This document shows, one piece after another, positions 12,310 through 25,061 of a stretch of DNA of 64,000 nucleotides. Both the position numbers and the translations under genes were made by a program. The stretch lies in assembly GCF_902148845.1 (NCBI RefSeq), contig NC_043745.1, positions 32,811,341-32,875,340 on the forward strand, in the 5' to 3' direction. Source of the stretch: Salarias fasciatus (taxonomy: Eukaryota > Chordata > Actinopteri > Blenniiformes > Blenniidae). The stretch's first letter is position 1; each line of letters begins with the position of its first letter. The notes below the pieces were generated by a model that was not told where the DNA came from, searched no databases, and saw only the letters and a list, made by a program, of their open reading frames with translations.

Positions 12310-15300
12310 TTAAATCAAATCAAATCAGATTTTATTTATATAGCACTTTTCATATTAATAAAAACAACGCAAAGTGCTGAACATTAAAAACAGTCATAAA
12401 AACAAAAAGAATAAAAACCGCACCATCAAACAGTATGCACCACACACACACTCACACTCACACTCACACTCACACTCACACTCACACTCTACCATTAATT
12501 CGCACAGAACAGAGGAGACATGGCATGGCACTGAGCATCTTTGGGAAAACGCCACCAGTGGGGCCCCCCACACCAAGGGAAGTCGAGGGTCAATTAAAAC
12601 TGGGGCTCCAGTGCCCGACCCCCGACCCCGACAGACCATGGGAACTCGCACACCAAAGTGTGGAGCCCCCAGGCTAGCCAGGACCAGAGTACCCGGGCAC
12701 AGTAACCCCAGCACTGGACCAGCACCAACTCCCGGTGTGAAGGACCCCCCTGAGGAAACACTGGAATTAAACAGCTAAAACATAATAAAATATGACACGA
12801 AATTAAAATAAGATAATAAGATAGGATTATAAAGTAAAAAAAAAAAGTAAAACAAGTTGAATGTGCATAATAAAATAGAATAAAATTACATAAATAAGAA
12901 TGGAATAAGAGGACTATAAAAGGTCAGTTAAAAGCCTGATTAAAAAGGTGTGTTTTCAACCTCCCTTTAAAAATATCAACAGTCTCTGCGGTCCTGAGGT
13001 TCTCCGGCAGGCTGTTCCACAGGCGGGGGCCATAATGGCCAAAAGCCGCCTCACCATGAGTCTTGGTTCTGGCTTTAGGAACACACAATAAGGCACTGCC
13101 AGAGGACCTCAGGGCCCGCGAGGGTCGATAGGGTAAAAACAGATCAGCTAAATAAGAAGGCGCAAGGCCGTTAAGACATTTAAAAACTAATAAGAGAACC
13201 TTAAAATCGATCCTGAAGCGGACAGGGAGCCAATGCAGCGACTGTAAAACCGGTGTAATGTGGGCCCGCCCCCTGGTCCTCGTCAGCACGCGTGCGGCTG
13301 CGTTTTGTAATAGCTGTAAGTTTGAAATATTCTTTTTGGGAAGACCAGAGAGCAAGGCATTACAGTAGTCTAATCTACAGGAGATAAAAGCATGCATTAG
13401 CACCTCTGTACTGGCCTGAGAGAGAAACGGGCGGACTCTAGCTATGTTCTTAAGATGATAAAATCCAATCTTAGTTATGTTTTTTATGTGTGGAATAAAA
13501 TTTAGCTCAGAGTCAAAAATCACGCCCAGGTTCTTAACTGATTGTGCTGGTTTAAAATCCCGTAATTTTGGTAAAATCTTCTCTCTCTGACCTTCAGGAC
13601 CGATAACTAAAACCTCAGTCTTGTCCTGGTTGAGCTGTAGGAAATTCACTGCCATCCATGACTTGATGTCTGAAATACAGTTAAAAAGGGTTTCTATTGG
13701 CCCTGAGTCATCAGGAGACACGGCGATGTACAGCTGAGTGTCGTCAGCGTAACTATGGAAACTGATGCCGTGTCTCCTGATGACGTCCCCAAGTGGAAGC
13801 ATGTAGAGATTAAAAAAGTATAGGACCTAAAATTGAACCTTGGGGAACCCCACACCTAATTTCATGGGTTCCTGAGGAACAAGTATCCAAACTTACATAA
13901 AAACATCGATCTGTGAGATAAGAACTGAACCAGTTAAGAACAGTACCAGAGAGGCCCACCAGGTGACTCAGTCTATTTATTAAAATGTGGTGGTCTACTG
14001 TATCAAATGCAGCACTCAGGTCCAGTAGAACCATCACTGTGAGCTTTTTATTATCTAAATTCCACCTGATATCATTTAAAATCTTTAAAAGGGCCGTCTC
14101 GGTACTGTGGTTCACTCTAAAACCAGACTGATGTCTTTCTAAAATGTTATTAATCATTAAAAAGTCATTGACTTGGTTAAAAACCAGTCTTTCTAAAATT
14201 TTACTTAAAAATGGTAAGTTGGATACTGGTCTGTAGTTATTAAAAACATCGGGGTCTAAATTGCTCTTCTTCAGAAGGGGCTTCACCACCGCCGTTTTAA
14301 AGGCAGTGGGGAAGACACCCGTCTGAAGAGAGCTGTTCATGATATTTAAAATCTGTTCCTCAAGGAATCCATAAAGTGATTTAAAAAGTGGTGTGGGGAT
14401 GGGATCTAAAAGGCAGGTTGTTGATTTTACTTGGGAGAAAACTCGACCAAGAGTCCTCGCATCAACCAGGTCAAAACTGTCCAGTGTTTCCTCAGGCATG
14501 GACAACGGTTCAGCTGTGTTCACTGATAAAACCTGTTGGGGTAAAAGACGAGACCTGATGTCCATGATTTTAGTTCTGAAGTGGTCTGCAAAGTCTTCAC
14601 AGAGAGCGTCTGTTGGCTCCTTAAAAGCTTTATTAAAATTAGTGCCAGTTAAAATGTTGAAGGTGGAGAAGAGGAACCGGGGGTTGTCTTTATTGTCTGA
14701 AATAAGTTTAGAGAAGTGGGAAGTTCGGGCCTGTTTAACTGCATTATTGTAAATTTTGAGTTGTTGACGTAGAATCTGATGTACAGTCAACTTGGATTTT
14801 CTCCACCTTCTTTCAGCACTCCTGCAGTTTCTTTTCAGTTTGATGACTATATCATTTCTCCTCCACGGGGGTTTGGAATGGCCCTTGATTGTTTTAGTTA
14901 AAAGTGGAGCGACTGAATCCAGACTGGACTTCAGTTTACTGTTAAAATCGTCAACAATAAAATCACAAGATGCAGGTAAAATCACTGCAGGAGTGCTCTG
15001 TAAAATCTCTATAAAATCTGCAGCCACTTCAGAAGTAAGGTAGCGTCTCCTCACTGTTCTCGCCGGGGCTTCCTGCTGGTTAAAACTGGTGATGTTAAAA
15101 AACACACAGTAGTGGTCAGACACAGCCAGGTCAACAACAGAGGACACACTGATGGACAGACTGTGGGTTATAACCAGGTCCAGGGTGTGTCCTCTGTTGT
15201 GAGTTGGCTGTGCGACATGCTGTTTAAAATCTAAACAGTTTAAAAGGATTAAGAATTCTCTGGACATAGAGTCCGAGTTGTCATCAACGTGTAAGTTAAA

Positions 15301-15540
15301 ATCACCAGTTATTAAAATTCTACTATATTTAGAATGAATTATTGTTAAAAGTTCTGAAAATTCACAAATAAAAAGACTAGAGTACTGAGGGGGTCTGTAT
15401 ACTGCTAAACACAGGATCGGGGGACTGCTAAAAATAAAGGCGTGGTGCTCAAAGGATGTAAAACTGTTAAAAGCTACTGCACACGCACTAAATGAAGTTT
15501 TTAAAATGGAAGCAGTCCCTCCACCCCTCTTACCCTCTTA
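12310..15540 (-). mobile_element. 5'-truncated LINE (Jockey/L2/Rex1 group)
   Basis: The coding part runs from about 15540 to 12924 on the minus strand. It starts inside the AP endonuclease (ITGDFNLHVDDNSD near 15290) and continues through reverse transcriptase ([33 protein letters not shown]) to the C-terminal RLKTHLFNQAFN. One extra T in a six-T run near 13818 shifts the frame between GPILF and the following NLYMLPLG; otherwise two long frames of 485 and 292 codons survive, so the copy is fairly young. A 3' UTR with a CTCACA microsatellite and the word TTTTATTTATATAGCACTTT ends near 12310. It is dead because the 5' end is missing. Confidence 0.9.
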
Positions 15541-16054
15541 TTTATTCTTATACTTTTCTTTAAAAGAAAAAATGTGCATGTTTTCTCCAAAACTGCTTTT
15601 TCACTGGGTATTTTTCTGTTATTATTAGTAGAACGATCATTTTATAAAGGTCTAGGATGGGCAAATTACACAAGAGACTGTTATGCAGACAAAAAAAAAA
15701 AAAAAAACAGAATAAAAACAAAGATCTTTCAGATATGCTGTATATATTTCAGGTTTATTAAGGGAACTTTAATTACAAAATACATTCTCTTTTATGAAAA
15801 ATAGACATTTACTGGATGTTAACAAAATCACAATTTATCAATGAACCCACACTAGACACAGTTATTGTAATCTCAAACACACTGACTGCACTAATAGCAT
15901 TCCTGTTCTTGGTCTATCATCTTCTGCTTATACAGAGTCAACATGAGGTATTTCAATCAAGAGACTTGGATCTTTAAATGCAGGAATGGGTTTCTGTGTT
16001 CAGATGCCTTGAAGTTGAATAAAGGCGCAGCCGGATGACAGCAAGGATCTACAC

Positions 16055-16486
16055 CTAAACAATGCCGAACTGCGCCAGGTCGCTGAGCTCCATGTCTCCG
16101 AAGGCCTCCCAGGGACAGACCACGTTGGCATCTACAGGAGACGAGAGCGGCAGGTTAAATGATGTGGTAACAACATACACTCTGAGCCAAAACATCAAGA
16201 AAAAATGAACACTGGGAGAGTTTAAAGCTTTTATACCTCCAAGGCCATCCATACCGGGTACATCACTGCCGAAGCTGTAGTGAATACAGTCAATATCATG
16301 TTTTGTCCACATGTGAAAAACAGCATTATTTACAGGCTAGTTTGATTTAACAGTGTTTCCATAATTGAATGTGTCTCACCCCTTCTGTCCAGCTTTGGGA
16401 GCTTTGCTCTTGAACTGGCGGGTCTCCTTCTGTTTGAATTTGGGAGGAGCCGCCTTGGTGCCCTCTGCTGCTGCTGCTGCGTTCAT
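16055..16486 (-). CDS. pde6h: PDE6 inhibitory gamma subunit, cone type, copy 2 (inverted)
   Basis: On the minus strand the coding exons are 16486-16380, 16274-16237 and 16131-16055, giving 73 residues (start [19 protein letters not shown], end DLAQFGIV). All functional blocks match copies 1 and 3: polycationic [24 protein letters not shown], and [20 protein letters not shown]. Intron positions and phases are the same as in copy 1. It differs at many synonymous sites from copies 1 and 3, which resemble each other more. It is inverted relative to its neighbours and has its own TATA promoter near 17340. There is no sign of decay, so it is predicted to be functional. Confidence 0.9.
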
Positions 16487-17267
16487 CTCTACAGAAAGAG
16501 AGGTGAGAAAGAGGAGGGCAGGTCTGAGTGATGAGATTAGATTACATCAGATTAGGCTGGATCAGGTACTGTCAAACAAATTACTTCCAACTGTCCCAGC
16601 AGCCCTTTTCATTTGTCTCTTCACAGTCTGTCAGTCACCCAACTGGGAACTTCCCACTTGGTAAGTTGAAACTTTCATAGAACTCAAAAAACTGAAGTGA
16701 CATTCATCAATTTGCTGAAATCTGCAAAAACAAGTTTACCTAATGATGATCTCCTGATGTTACAGGTGCAAATTTAATAAAAAAAAATGCATTTGCATAT
16801 GTTGACTGAAAGTGCAATTCAGATATATTTTATTGATCAGTTGAGGTTTCTTTCCCCAGTGAGGTGAAAAGAAGAAAGAAAGCTCAAATTATCAGTTAAG
16901 ACTCTGTTTCTATTTATTTAATTTTAAATGCACTTTTTATCAAATTGTAATTGGTAAAAAGTCAAAGTACTTCTTACAATACACATTGTCACGTTTTTAT
17001 CCATCACACTGACTCTAGTTTGGATGTTGTTGCTGCTTACCCAAAGGTGAAGCCCACTGCACGTGTCTACCAGCCATTAACAGACTGCAAAGAGAACCGA
17101 ATTGATAAGAATCAGACGTTTCCTTTTTGCAGATGACGTGAGTCTATTATCAAAAAAGAAGTCACCTGAAAATACTTGCCCCATTAATAAAAAGACACAG
17201 AATTTTAAGAAACTCTCGTCTAACTTTGTAATTACGTGTATGAAATAAAGCAAAGCCTCCTACCGTA

Positions 17268-17345
17268 TCCAGTGAGTGTGTCGACTCTTCCAGAGACGTT
17301 TGGAAGGTTCCCTGTCCTCACACCATCATTTATAAGCCACTAAGT
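17268..17345 (-). promoter_or_regulatory. Promoter and untranslated exon 1 of pde6h copy 2
   Basis: Read on the minus strand, GGCTTATAAATGATGG supplies a TATA box near 17335. About 60 bases later GGATACG/GTAGGAG gives a splice donor near 17268. The acceptor upstream of the start codon lies at about 16492 (TCTGTAG). The layout mirrors copies 1 and 3. The donor is a weaker match than theirs. Confidence 0.55.
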
Positions 17346-18880
17346 CGTGCTTGTTTTCCCAGCCATTCAGCCGTGTATTTTGAGACAGACTAATGGATAA
17401 GCCCCTTCAGGTGAGCGCAGACGTGTCAGCTGCCACATTTTCAGCCATTGTATAATAATTTCGCATTATGCAACGTTGTTTACCATAAACGTAAAAGTAC
17501 TTCTTCCTTCGTCTTGACTGACGCGAGTCGAGTGATTACGTTTCCGGTCGTCAGATGTTCTGACGACTGAAAAACTGACTTTATTGCTTCTGGCAATTAA
17601 CAAGAACCACTGTGGAAGTGAAATTTGTCCTGACATCCTGAAATACACTACAGCTTGTTGGACTTTGCATTGATAATAAACATGCGGCTGATGGCATGAA
17701 GATTGTAGGTTGTTCAGGTTCATACAATTAGAAATAAAGAAATATGTTTTATTCAGGTCACCAGTCCATCATAAGCACATGTACAGCCATTTAAGAGTAA
17801 TCAATTCACCTAACAAGCATTATTTTGGATTGTAGGATAAAGCAGTGCATGCACAGGGAGAACATGGAAACTGGAAATGGGCTCATGTTCACCAATTCAC
17901 CACTTTTATTTTATCAACATCCACATTTTTTGACATAACATTTATTAAATATAATTTCAGTTACATCCTCAGCATGTGTCTCTGCTCTTTATTCACGTGT
18001 TCGTCGTCCTGATGAAAGTTAGATATTGCATAATGAACACCGCCATCCCGCTCATAACACCCCTCCGTTTAGAGCATGTTCCTCATTGTACAAATCTCTC
18101 ATGATCCCAATGGCTTCAGGGTCAGTTAAATGGGAGAGATTATTACCCATAATCCTCTTTTTTTTCTCCCTGTACTCTCCTCTGGTGACCCCTGAGCTGT
18201 TTGTTTTGGCAACTGGTCATCAGACGAGGTATCTCCGATACAAACCGTGTGATGGAAGATACTGGGAAAGGAACTACTGCTTTGAAAAGTTGATGGAGTT
18301 ACAAAAATAACAACAGACACGGGAAAATGATATTTGCTGCCTTTCCTGTCAGTTAGAACCACCTTAATAACTGACGCTGTGTGATTGTTGTGTTGCCGCT
18401 CATCATTTGTTGAAGTTGCATCAGTCGTATCAAGGAAAAACTACATTTATTTTAATCACAGCTGCTGTGATTAGAGATTAATATCTATTTTGTACAAAGT
18501 GACATACTGGCTAAGTTAGTACAAGATTATACAGGTGTTCCTCGTCCAGCAAATAAGAGTTTAATGAAATAGAAACTTCTAAAACAAAAGCTTCAACTCA
18601 AACTGGAGAGAGAGACAAAAAAAAAAACCCATTTCACGATCATTTTTGATATTGAGTCACTGGGAAAAGTACACAGACTTCCATCAGCTCACTGACTGAT
18701 AATCTATAATGAAGTGACAGCTTTCATCTATCACAGTATCTGTCATAATTATGTAAGACAGAGAGTGTGACGCTTAGTGACCCTCAATAGTTTGGCCTAT
18801 TAAAGACCTCCTGACTTATGAGGCTTACCTGTAAGCCCTCACCCAAAATACCTGGGCCTTTGTAGCACGTTGCCGGTGGG
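17346..18880. other. Divergent intergenic region between pde6h copies 2 and 3
   Basis: About 1.5 kb separates the head-to-head promoters of copy 2 (minus) and copy 3 (plus). I see no coding exon or recognisable transposon. It is the natural place for shared photoreceptor enhancers, but no specific site could be established. Confidence 0.5.
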
Positions 18881-18893
18881 AGGACTTCAGGTG

Positions 18894-19038
18894 TATAAAA
18901 GCTGCATCAGCATCCAGCCACACAGAAAAGAGAGACTGCAAGAAGAAAGAAGATCCTGTCTTTGTCTTGCAGCTGCTTTTATTTGCTTCTTCTCTGCAAA
19001 GAGAAACTTCTCTGAAGTCCAAACCTCCAACCAAACAA
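18894..19038 (+). promoter_or_regulatory. Promoter and untranslated exon 1 of pde6h copy 3
   Basis: TATAAAA at 18894-18900 precedes a leader (GCTGCATCAGCATCCAGCC onward) that ends at CCAAACAA/GTGAGTG after 19038. The acceptor GATCCAG at about 20443 lies ten bases before the start codon. Same structure as copy 1. Confidence 0.65.
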
Positions 19039-20453
19039 GTGAGTGCATTTATATCAATGAATTTTGCAATAGCTAACACAAGCAAGGAAATGCTGTTATT
19101 GATGAGCGATGTGCTTTTTAAAAAGTTTATTCTATTCATCAGAGTTTAAAAAATGTTTGATATTTTCTGGAAAGACTCATGTTGTAAAAAATTAATATGA
19201 AATGCATTTCTCTGCCTAATCCTCAGATTTATCAAAAATGTTACAGTTTCATTTTGTTTATTTTCATGTAATAATATTCAACTTATCTCATTTCTAATGT
19301 AAGCTTTCTGTGACTGCTGCTACATATATTTATCAGTGTTCCACCTTTTGTAAATCAGATTGTTCATTTCTTTGAAAACTACAAATACAACACTCATCCC
19401 TGAATTTTGAAATTTCAGAAACATAGAACTGTAGCTTTCTCTGTTCTTTTTCAAGACATTTTGTTTGACTGTTTGAAGTTTTAAGTAAAGACAATCCCAA
19501 CCATTATCTCGTATTTCCTTATAACACTCAGAATACAAATCTATAGATTGCTGGACCAAGTCTCTCCAGCGGTATATAATGTTATATATACTAAAATCGA
19601 TCTTCTGATTATTAAGACATTCTCTTTGATTTGTTCAAACTCAGCTGTCAGTATTTCATCAGTTACCTAGAATGCAAATGATGTCTTTCATGTTATGAAG
19701 ATTTAAATGTTTAACTTTGGCCGCATTCCTCACGTAGAGCACATTGTTTCAGTCATGGTCTTGTAAAAGTGCTTTATAAATGAAAATGGTCAAATGCTGT
19801 GTGGTATTGTATGCAATGAAAATTAGGAAAATATAATCATTTTTAACATCTGATACAAAACTAAGAAAGCAAGTAGGGTCAGGCTGTCCTATAAAAACTT
19901 ACATTTTCTATTATTGTATAGTGATAGCAATAACTGTGTTTTTTCTTTTAATTATTCTACGTATTTGCGTTCTTGCCCACAATTTTTGAGATAGTAAAAT
20001 GAATTTTAAAAAAAAACCAAATCATTGAACATTTCCCCAGTCAACACTGCAGGTGCCCAGGTCAGCATGTTGAGGCACATGCAGGCATCTTAATGTGTTA
20101 AATATGCCCTTTGAGGATTAAATTATAATCTTAAAGGTAATCTGTGTCCCAGAACACTCCAGCCTCAGTTAGATCATCCTCAGGTCAGATTTTGATCCTC
20201 TGTTTTCACACACTGATCCCTCACCTTTAATAGCTGAGCTGTCGCTTTGAGTCAGGGGGCCGCTAAGAGGATTAAATCTCGAGGATATGACGTGTATTTA
20301 TGACACTTTAGCTGAAAAGACCAAGTTATTAATAGTGAGTTTTATAAACAGTGGGTTAAACTCTTAAGGAGATAAAGTGTACTGTACTTTTTCCTTTGTT
20401 GTATTTCGAATAAAGTTGAAATAAACCCTGTTTTGTGATCCAGAGTTGTAAAG

Positions 20454-21478
20454 ATGAATGCAGGAGTCACAGGAAGCGGAAAGGCCGCCCCTCCCAAGTT
20501 CAAGCAGAAGGAGACCAGGCAGTTCAAGAGCAAGGCTCCCAAAGCCGGACAGAAGGGGTGAGTCCACCCTCGTTTTTCTACATGCATCATTTTATTTGTC
20601 CCCACAGCAGAATATTTAATCTTTTTCCCTTTCTCTCTGAAAGCATGGGAAACGATGTCCCTGGGATGGAAGGCCTTGGAGGTGAGACAGAGTTCATGTT
20701 TAGTTTTTCACTTTGAAATGAATACAATTAAAAAGTTCCTCCCTCATGAAAAGGCAATTATCTTCTATCAATAAAACCATAAATGCTAATATATGAAAAG
20801 AGAGAGAACAGTACAGTTGTAAAAATACACAAAAGGAGTAAAAGAAAATATATAACTATTACACACACACAAACACACACACACACACACACACACATAC
20901 ACAACAAACACACACACACACTTTTTTCCATTTAGTTTAAATTACTTAATATGGCATTAAGTAAGTTACTAAAATATTTTTTCATAAATAGCAGTAATTC
21001 AGTTATCACTTAAAATTTGTTGACTAACTTTAGTCTAATTTGTTACTGGTGAGTAAGCATGAGTGTGAACACAATTCTGCAAAACTCCAATCTGGTATAC
21101 TTTTAAATATGTAGTATAATGAAAAAATATATTCTAATTTTATAATGTATACATCGGTTGCTAGTCTGTTATTTACATGTATTAAAACAAACTATTCATG
21201 TACATTTTGCTATTTGATCATTATAAAGTGAGAGCAGTTCACCCCATATTCATTTTCTCAAGCTGATTCCTCCGAAAGTCTCAATCTTAGAGACGTCAGA
21301 AAAACTTTACAGAGAAGAAATAAGAAGAAAAGCATGAAACAGACAGGATGGAGGAGTGTAAATGTTTACCCATGCTCCCTTTCTCCTTCCCGTCCCTGCA
21401 GATGCTAACGTGGTCTGCCCCTGGGAGGCGTTTGGCGACATGGAGCTGAGCGACCTGGCGCAGTTTGGCATCGTGTAG
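20454..21478 (+). CDS. pde6h: PDE6 inhibitory gamma subunit, cone type, copy 3
   Basis: Exons 20454-20557, 20644-20681 and 21402-21478 join to 72 residues. The N-terminus ([10 protein letters not shown]) differs from copies 1 and 2, while everything from [20 protein letters not shown] to the end is nearly invariant, with [13 protein letters not shown] and [20 protein letters not shown]. Exon 2 is almost identical in nucleotide sequence to copy 1: by eye 3 mismatches in 81 bases, including the splice donor. Copy 2 shows about eight over the same stretch. The flanking introns are not alignable by eye. This points to either recent duplication or gene conversion. The last intron (20682-21401) holds a CA repeat. 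Confidence 0.9.
20862..20920 (+). repeat. Imperfect (CA)n microsatellite
   Basis: CA-rich run with ACAAACAC and ACATACACAACA interruptions, inside the last intron of pde6h copy 3. Confidence 0.9.
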
Positions 21479-23221
21479 AATCCACCCTGGACCCAGAAAA
21501 TGTGGTTTCATGTGTTTTTATTTTTTTGAGGTTGGGGTCATCAGGTGTGGGTTCAGAGGTCATGGTGGAGCACATCTCTTGTGATTTCAAGGTTTGTTTT
21601 TTTTTTCTGGAGCCTGTTTCTGTAACCTGTCTTGCCATAATCAAACCCATTAGAAATAAATATATTCTATTTTTAATTATTTTTGCTACACAAATAAGCT
21701 ACCTTGTAATTAGCTTTACATTCTCCTTTAATTATGTAAATCTGCCATTTCCTGTTAGATTTGGTTCAGTCAATGTCGGTACACTTAAATAAAATAATTT
21801 TCCTCTGACCGTTTGTTGTCCCGTGTTTTACTGAGTTGCAGAAACTTTTCCTCCATATTTTCTGTAAAATAAATATTAAAATGTTGATACAAATCAGTTT
21901 ACTACTTATTTAATCTACAGCAAATTATCTGAAATCTCTTTTAAGAGTAACATTCAAACTTTCAGAACTATTCCTTTTCCTAAGCTGCTGTTATTACTCA
22001 AAAACCAGTGATTTGTTATTAATAAGTGAGTTGAATACTTAGTTGAATATTTTCTCCCAGAATATTGTTTTCTGGTGAAATTAGGATTCTACCGGACATG
22101 CTTAGTGTAGATCAGACTATTTTATGTTGTTTGGTTTGAGAAATTGAGCTGTAACAACTGACGCTAATCTTTATTTATTGAAAACTCAACTTAAAAAAGT
22201 AATAAAAGAAGTAACATGATATTCAGATGATGGTGAAAGACAATGATAGAAAAGTTCTGTGAACTATAATATGCAAAAATTCTCGTTTTCTTACTTTCTT
22301 ACTCCACTTCAGTTGATTTCTGTTATATAAACTTACACTAACCCGTCAACAACTTCTCTGAGCAGCAAACAAAGTATAGTAAACTAATATTTGCTTTTAT
22401 GCTCCCACATTTATGACCACATAACAGTATGTATACTAATGTGTTATAGACAAACAAAATGGGCACAACACTGTCTCACTGCCTCTTGTCTGTTTCAACA
22501 TCACTGACATTTCACATGAAAAGTTTAAAAAAATGAAGTCTCCATGAAAGATTGTGTTTGAAAAAGGATATACAGATATTCATTTGCATTGATGATGTTA
22601 TAATCCAAATCTTAAGGTTTCTAAATCCAAACATACCTGAGGAAAGTTTGAAGTCTCCCATCTAAAGCCGTAGCCTCATCATGGAGTCAGTGAAGGATTA
22701 CCTGAAGAGGCCAGATTTACTGTAACAGATTTAATCTAAGATCTCAGAGCCTCATGACCAGAGAGATCTCCTTTACTGCTGCTGCTGTTGTGAAAGAAAG
22801 AAGTCATCCCATTACCCTTTTGATTAAACTTCATTTTCACTTTAATTAAACATCCATTTTTTTTATTGGAATGTGAGATTTTGTTTAAACAGCAAGGATT
22901 ATCTGAGGCCAAGAGTACGTGAGAATTCAGAAAAATTAAATATAAACTGAATGAATCCACATTTTGTATGTTGTTACTACATATTTGATGTAAGTGTACT
23001 TTTGAAAAAACAGGAGCAAACTCAAATTTATTTTTTCACAATAAATAGAAATTTAAAAACAGTATTCAAAATGCTTAATCAAAGTATCTTAAAATAAAAG
23101 GATATTTTGAAAATGAAAAAAAACAAGAATTTTAGAATACTTAGGCATTTTAAATAGCATTTATAATTGATAATAAACAATTATTCAACACCATATATAT
23201 ATAGTGCGATCTATTTCAGCA
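21479..23221. other. 3' UTR of pde6h copy 3, then intergenic
   Basis: Several AATAAA words lie near 21790 and 21866. The remainder is AT-rich with no recognised gene. Confidence 0.5.
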
Positions 23222-23225
23222 TTAA

Positions 23226-23885
23226 AGGGGCTGTATCATGTTCTTTTAGCTAGTCCAAACCCTAGAAATGGCATTAACATGGTAATAGTTTATTTTTGGC
23301 GCTAAGGAAAAGTCATTTTGTGTGAAATAAAAGAATTTCTGGGGCTAATTCTGAAACCCGGAAGAGAAAAACGCTCTGTTTCACTGAAATTCCGCCTCTC
23401 CCCCTGTGGACTTTGACTGTCAGCGAACTTGAACCAATCAGCGCTTCTAAACAAATACGCTGGCTAGCGTTAGCTCTTTAGCTCTAGCTTCTCTACACAC
23501 AAAGACACGCTAAAATGTCTTTTCCTGTTAGAAACTCACCAAGCGCAGACCCCTCAGACTCTTGCTCCTGCTTGATTGTTGCTTTCAGATGATGGTCAAA
23601 GTTTATCTCCGTAATCAGAGTTAGAAAAAAGCGGCAACGCTGATTGCCCAGGGCCTGCGGGAGGGGGGCTCAGGGGAGCCGTCTTCACAGTGTGACGTCA
23701 ACGTGGGAAACAGACCGTTTTCACGGGTGCGGGAGGGGCTGCCTCTCTGAGCAGCAGAAACACGAGAAAAGCTCAAACACGCAGGCATGAAGGAAAAAAA
23801 CGCTTTGGGGGTGTTTTTGGTGAGTACATAACTATATAACAAGGTTAAAACATACAAAAAGTGAATTTTGCATGATACAGCCCCT
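23226..23885. mobile_element. Non-autonomous DNA transposon with TTAA flanks, long copy
   Basis: The ends are inverted repeats: AGGGGCTGTATCATG at the left and CATGATACAGCCCCT at the right, each flanked by TTAA. The 660-base interior has no transposase frame. A shorter copy of the same element is at 62836-63073. TTAA flanks are the signature target duplication of piggyBac elements; because TTAA is palindromic it could instead be the tip of a longer inverted repeat, so the superfamily call is tentative. Confidence 0.8.
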
Positions 23886-23889
23886 TTAA

Positions 23890-24914
23890 AGCTTCACTAC
23901 GTAACATTTACATGGGATCTCTGTTGTTAAGGCGACTCTCTTTGGTTTAAATATTTCCCAGACTGTCTTGTTCTGCACACTGGCTGCTGTGGCCTTGTTT
24001 TTGTTCTGGCTGCTGATTGCTGATTTGTTTCACCTGTGGTGTGGAGGTGGCGTTCACTGCCCAGACTAGGAGCTGCTTTATTTAAGGGGACTGGAGACGT
24101 CACTTCCACGCCAGGCTATAACCGTGAGACCAGCATTTCGGCTCTCGGTGTTATGAACCGCTGTCTGACTCTGTGTCCCTCCGTCTTCAGTCTGTTGATC
24201 TTGACCTGTGCAGCCAGCAGAGTCTCCACTTGCTCTGCATCCCAGCCCCAGTCATCCACCTGCCGACTCTCCAACCAAGACGTCTGCTCCGTATTTGTAA
24301 CACTTTGTAAAGGATCTATGCAACTGTCTACACCTCAGATTAAGTTTGATTTTTCTAAGACTTTATTATTTTCATTAAAACCTTGAAACCTTATTTTGAA
24401 CTTAGTAATTCTGCGATCTGTGTGCCTTCTGCAGCTGAGCCTGTTAGCACGTCATTGGAACATCACTCAACTTGGACAATGACTTTGGATGGATTTTCAT
24501 TGAATCCCAGTGTAAACTGATCTCTCTCTGCACCCAGCCGAGTGACTAATAGTATAAGTCACCACAATCCCTCAGGTATTAAACTCTTTGGGTGTGTCCT
24601 CCATTGACCTCAGGTTTCTCTGTAGGTGGTTTCTATGTTAATGGCCAATAATGTGACTCCCGACACTCTGCTGTGTTCTTTAAAGTCCGAATTAAGCAAA
24701 ATCAGCCATTTTCTTCTAAACACCTTAAATAAGTCATAAATGTATTTCTTTACAACACATAAAAGGCATTTCTCCATTTATGATTTAATTTTGGAGGTAT
24801 GTTCCAATTCGGAGGGGTTTACTTTCGGCCCTACCCAAAACAATGTGCAGGGCCCGGCCCTACACATTGTTTTGCATTTACCTGTATTTGTGTTATATAT
24901 ATACACATATATAC

Positions 24915-24950
<36 letters not shown>

Positions 24951-25002
24951 ATGTATGTATGTATGTATGGCCTCAAGATACTTTTACTGTATGTATGTAT
25001 CG

Positions 25003-25061
<59 letters not shown>

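Noticed and set aside
14393-15043. Plus-strand open frames of 119 and 83 codons
   Set aside because: Antisense to the LINE reverse transcriptase and endonuclease.
18026-18310. 94-codon plus-strand frame with a hydrophobic stretch
   Set aside because: No family motif, no splice context and no conserved feature; consistent with chance.
23930-24440. Promoter-like and poly(A)-like words suggesting an old LTR or other repeat
   Set aside because: I could not identify ends, flanking duplications or any internal part, so no element is claimed.
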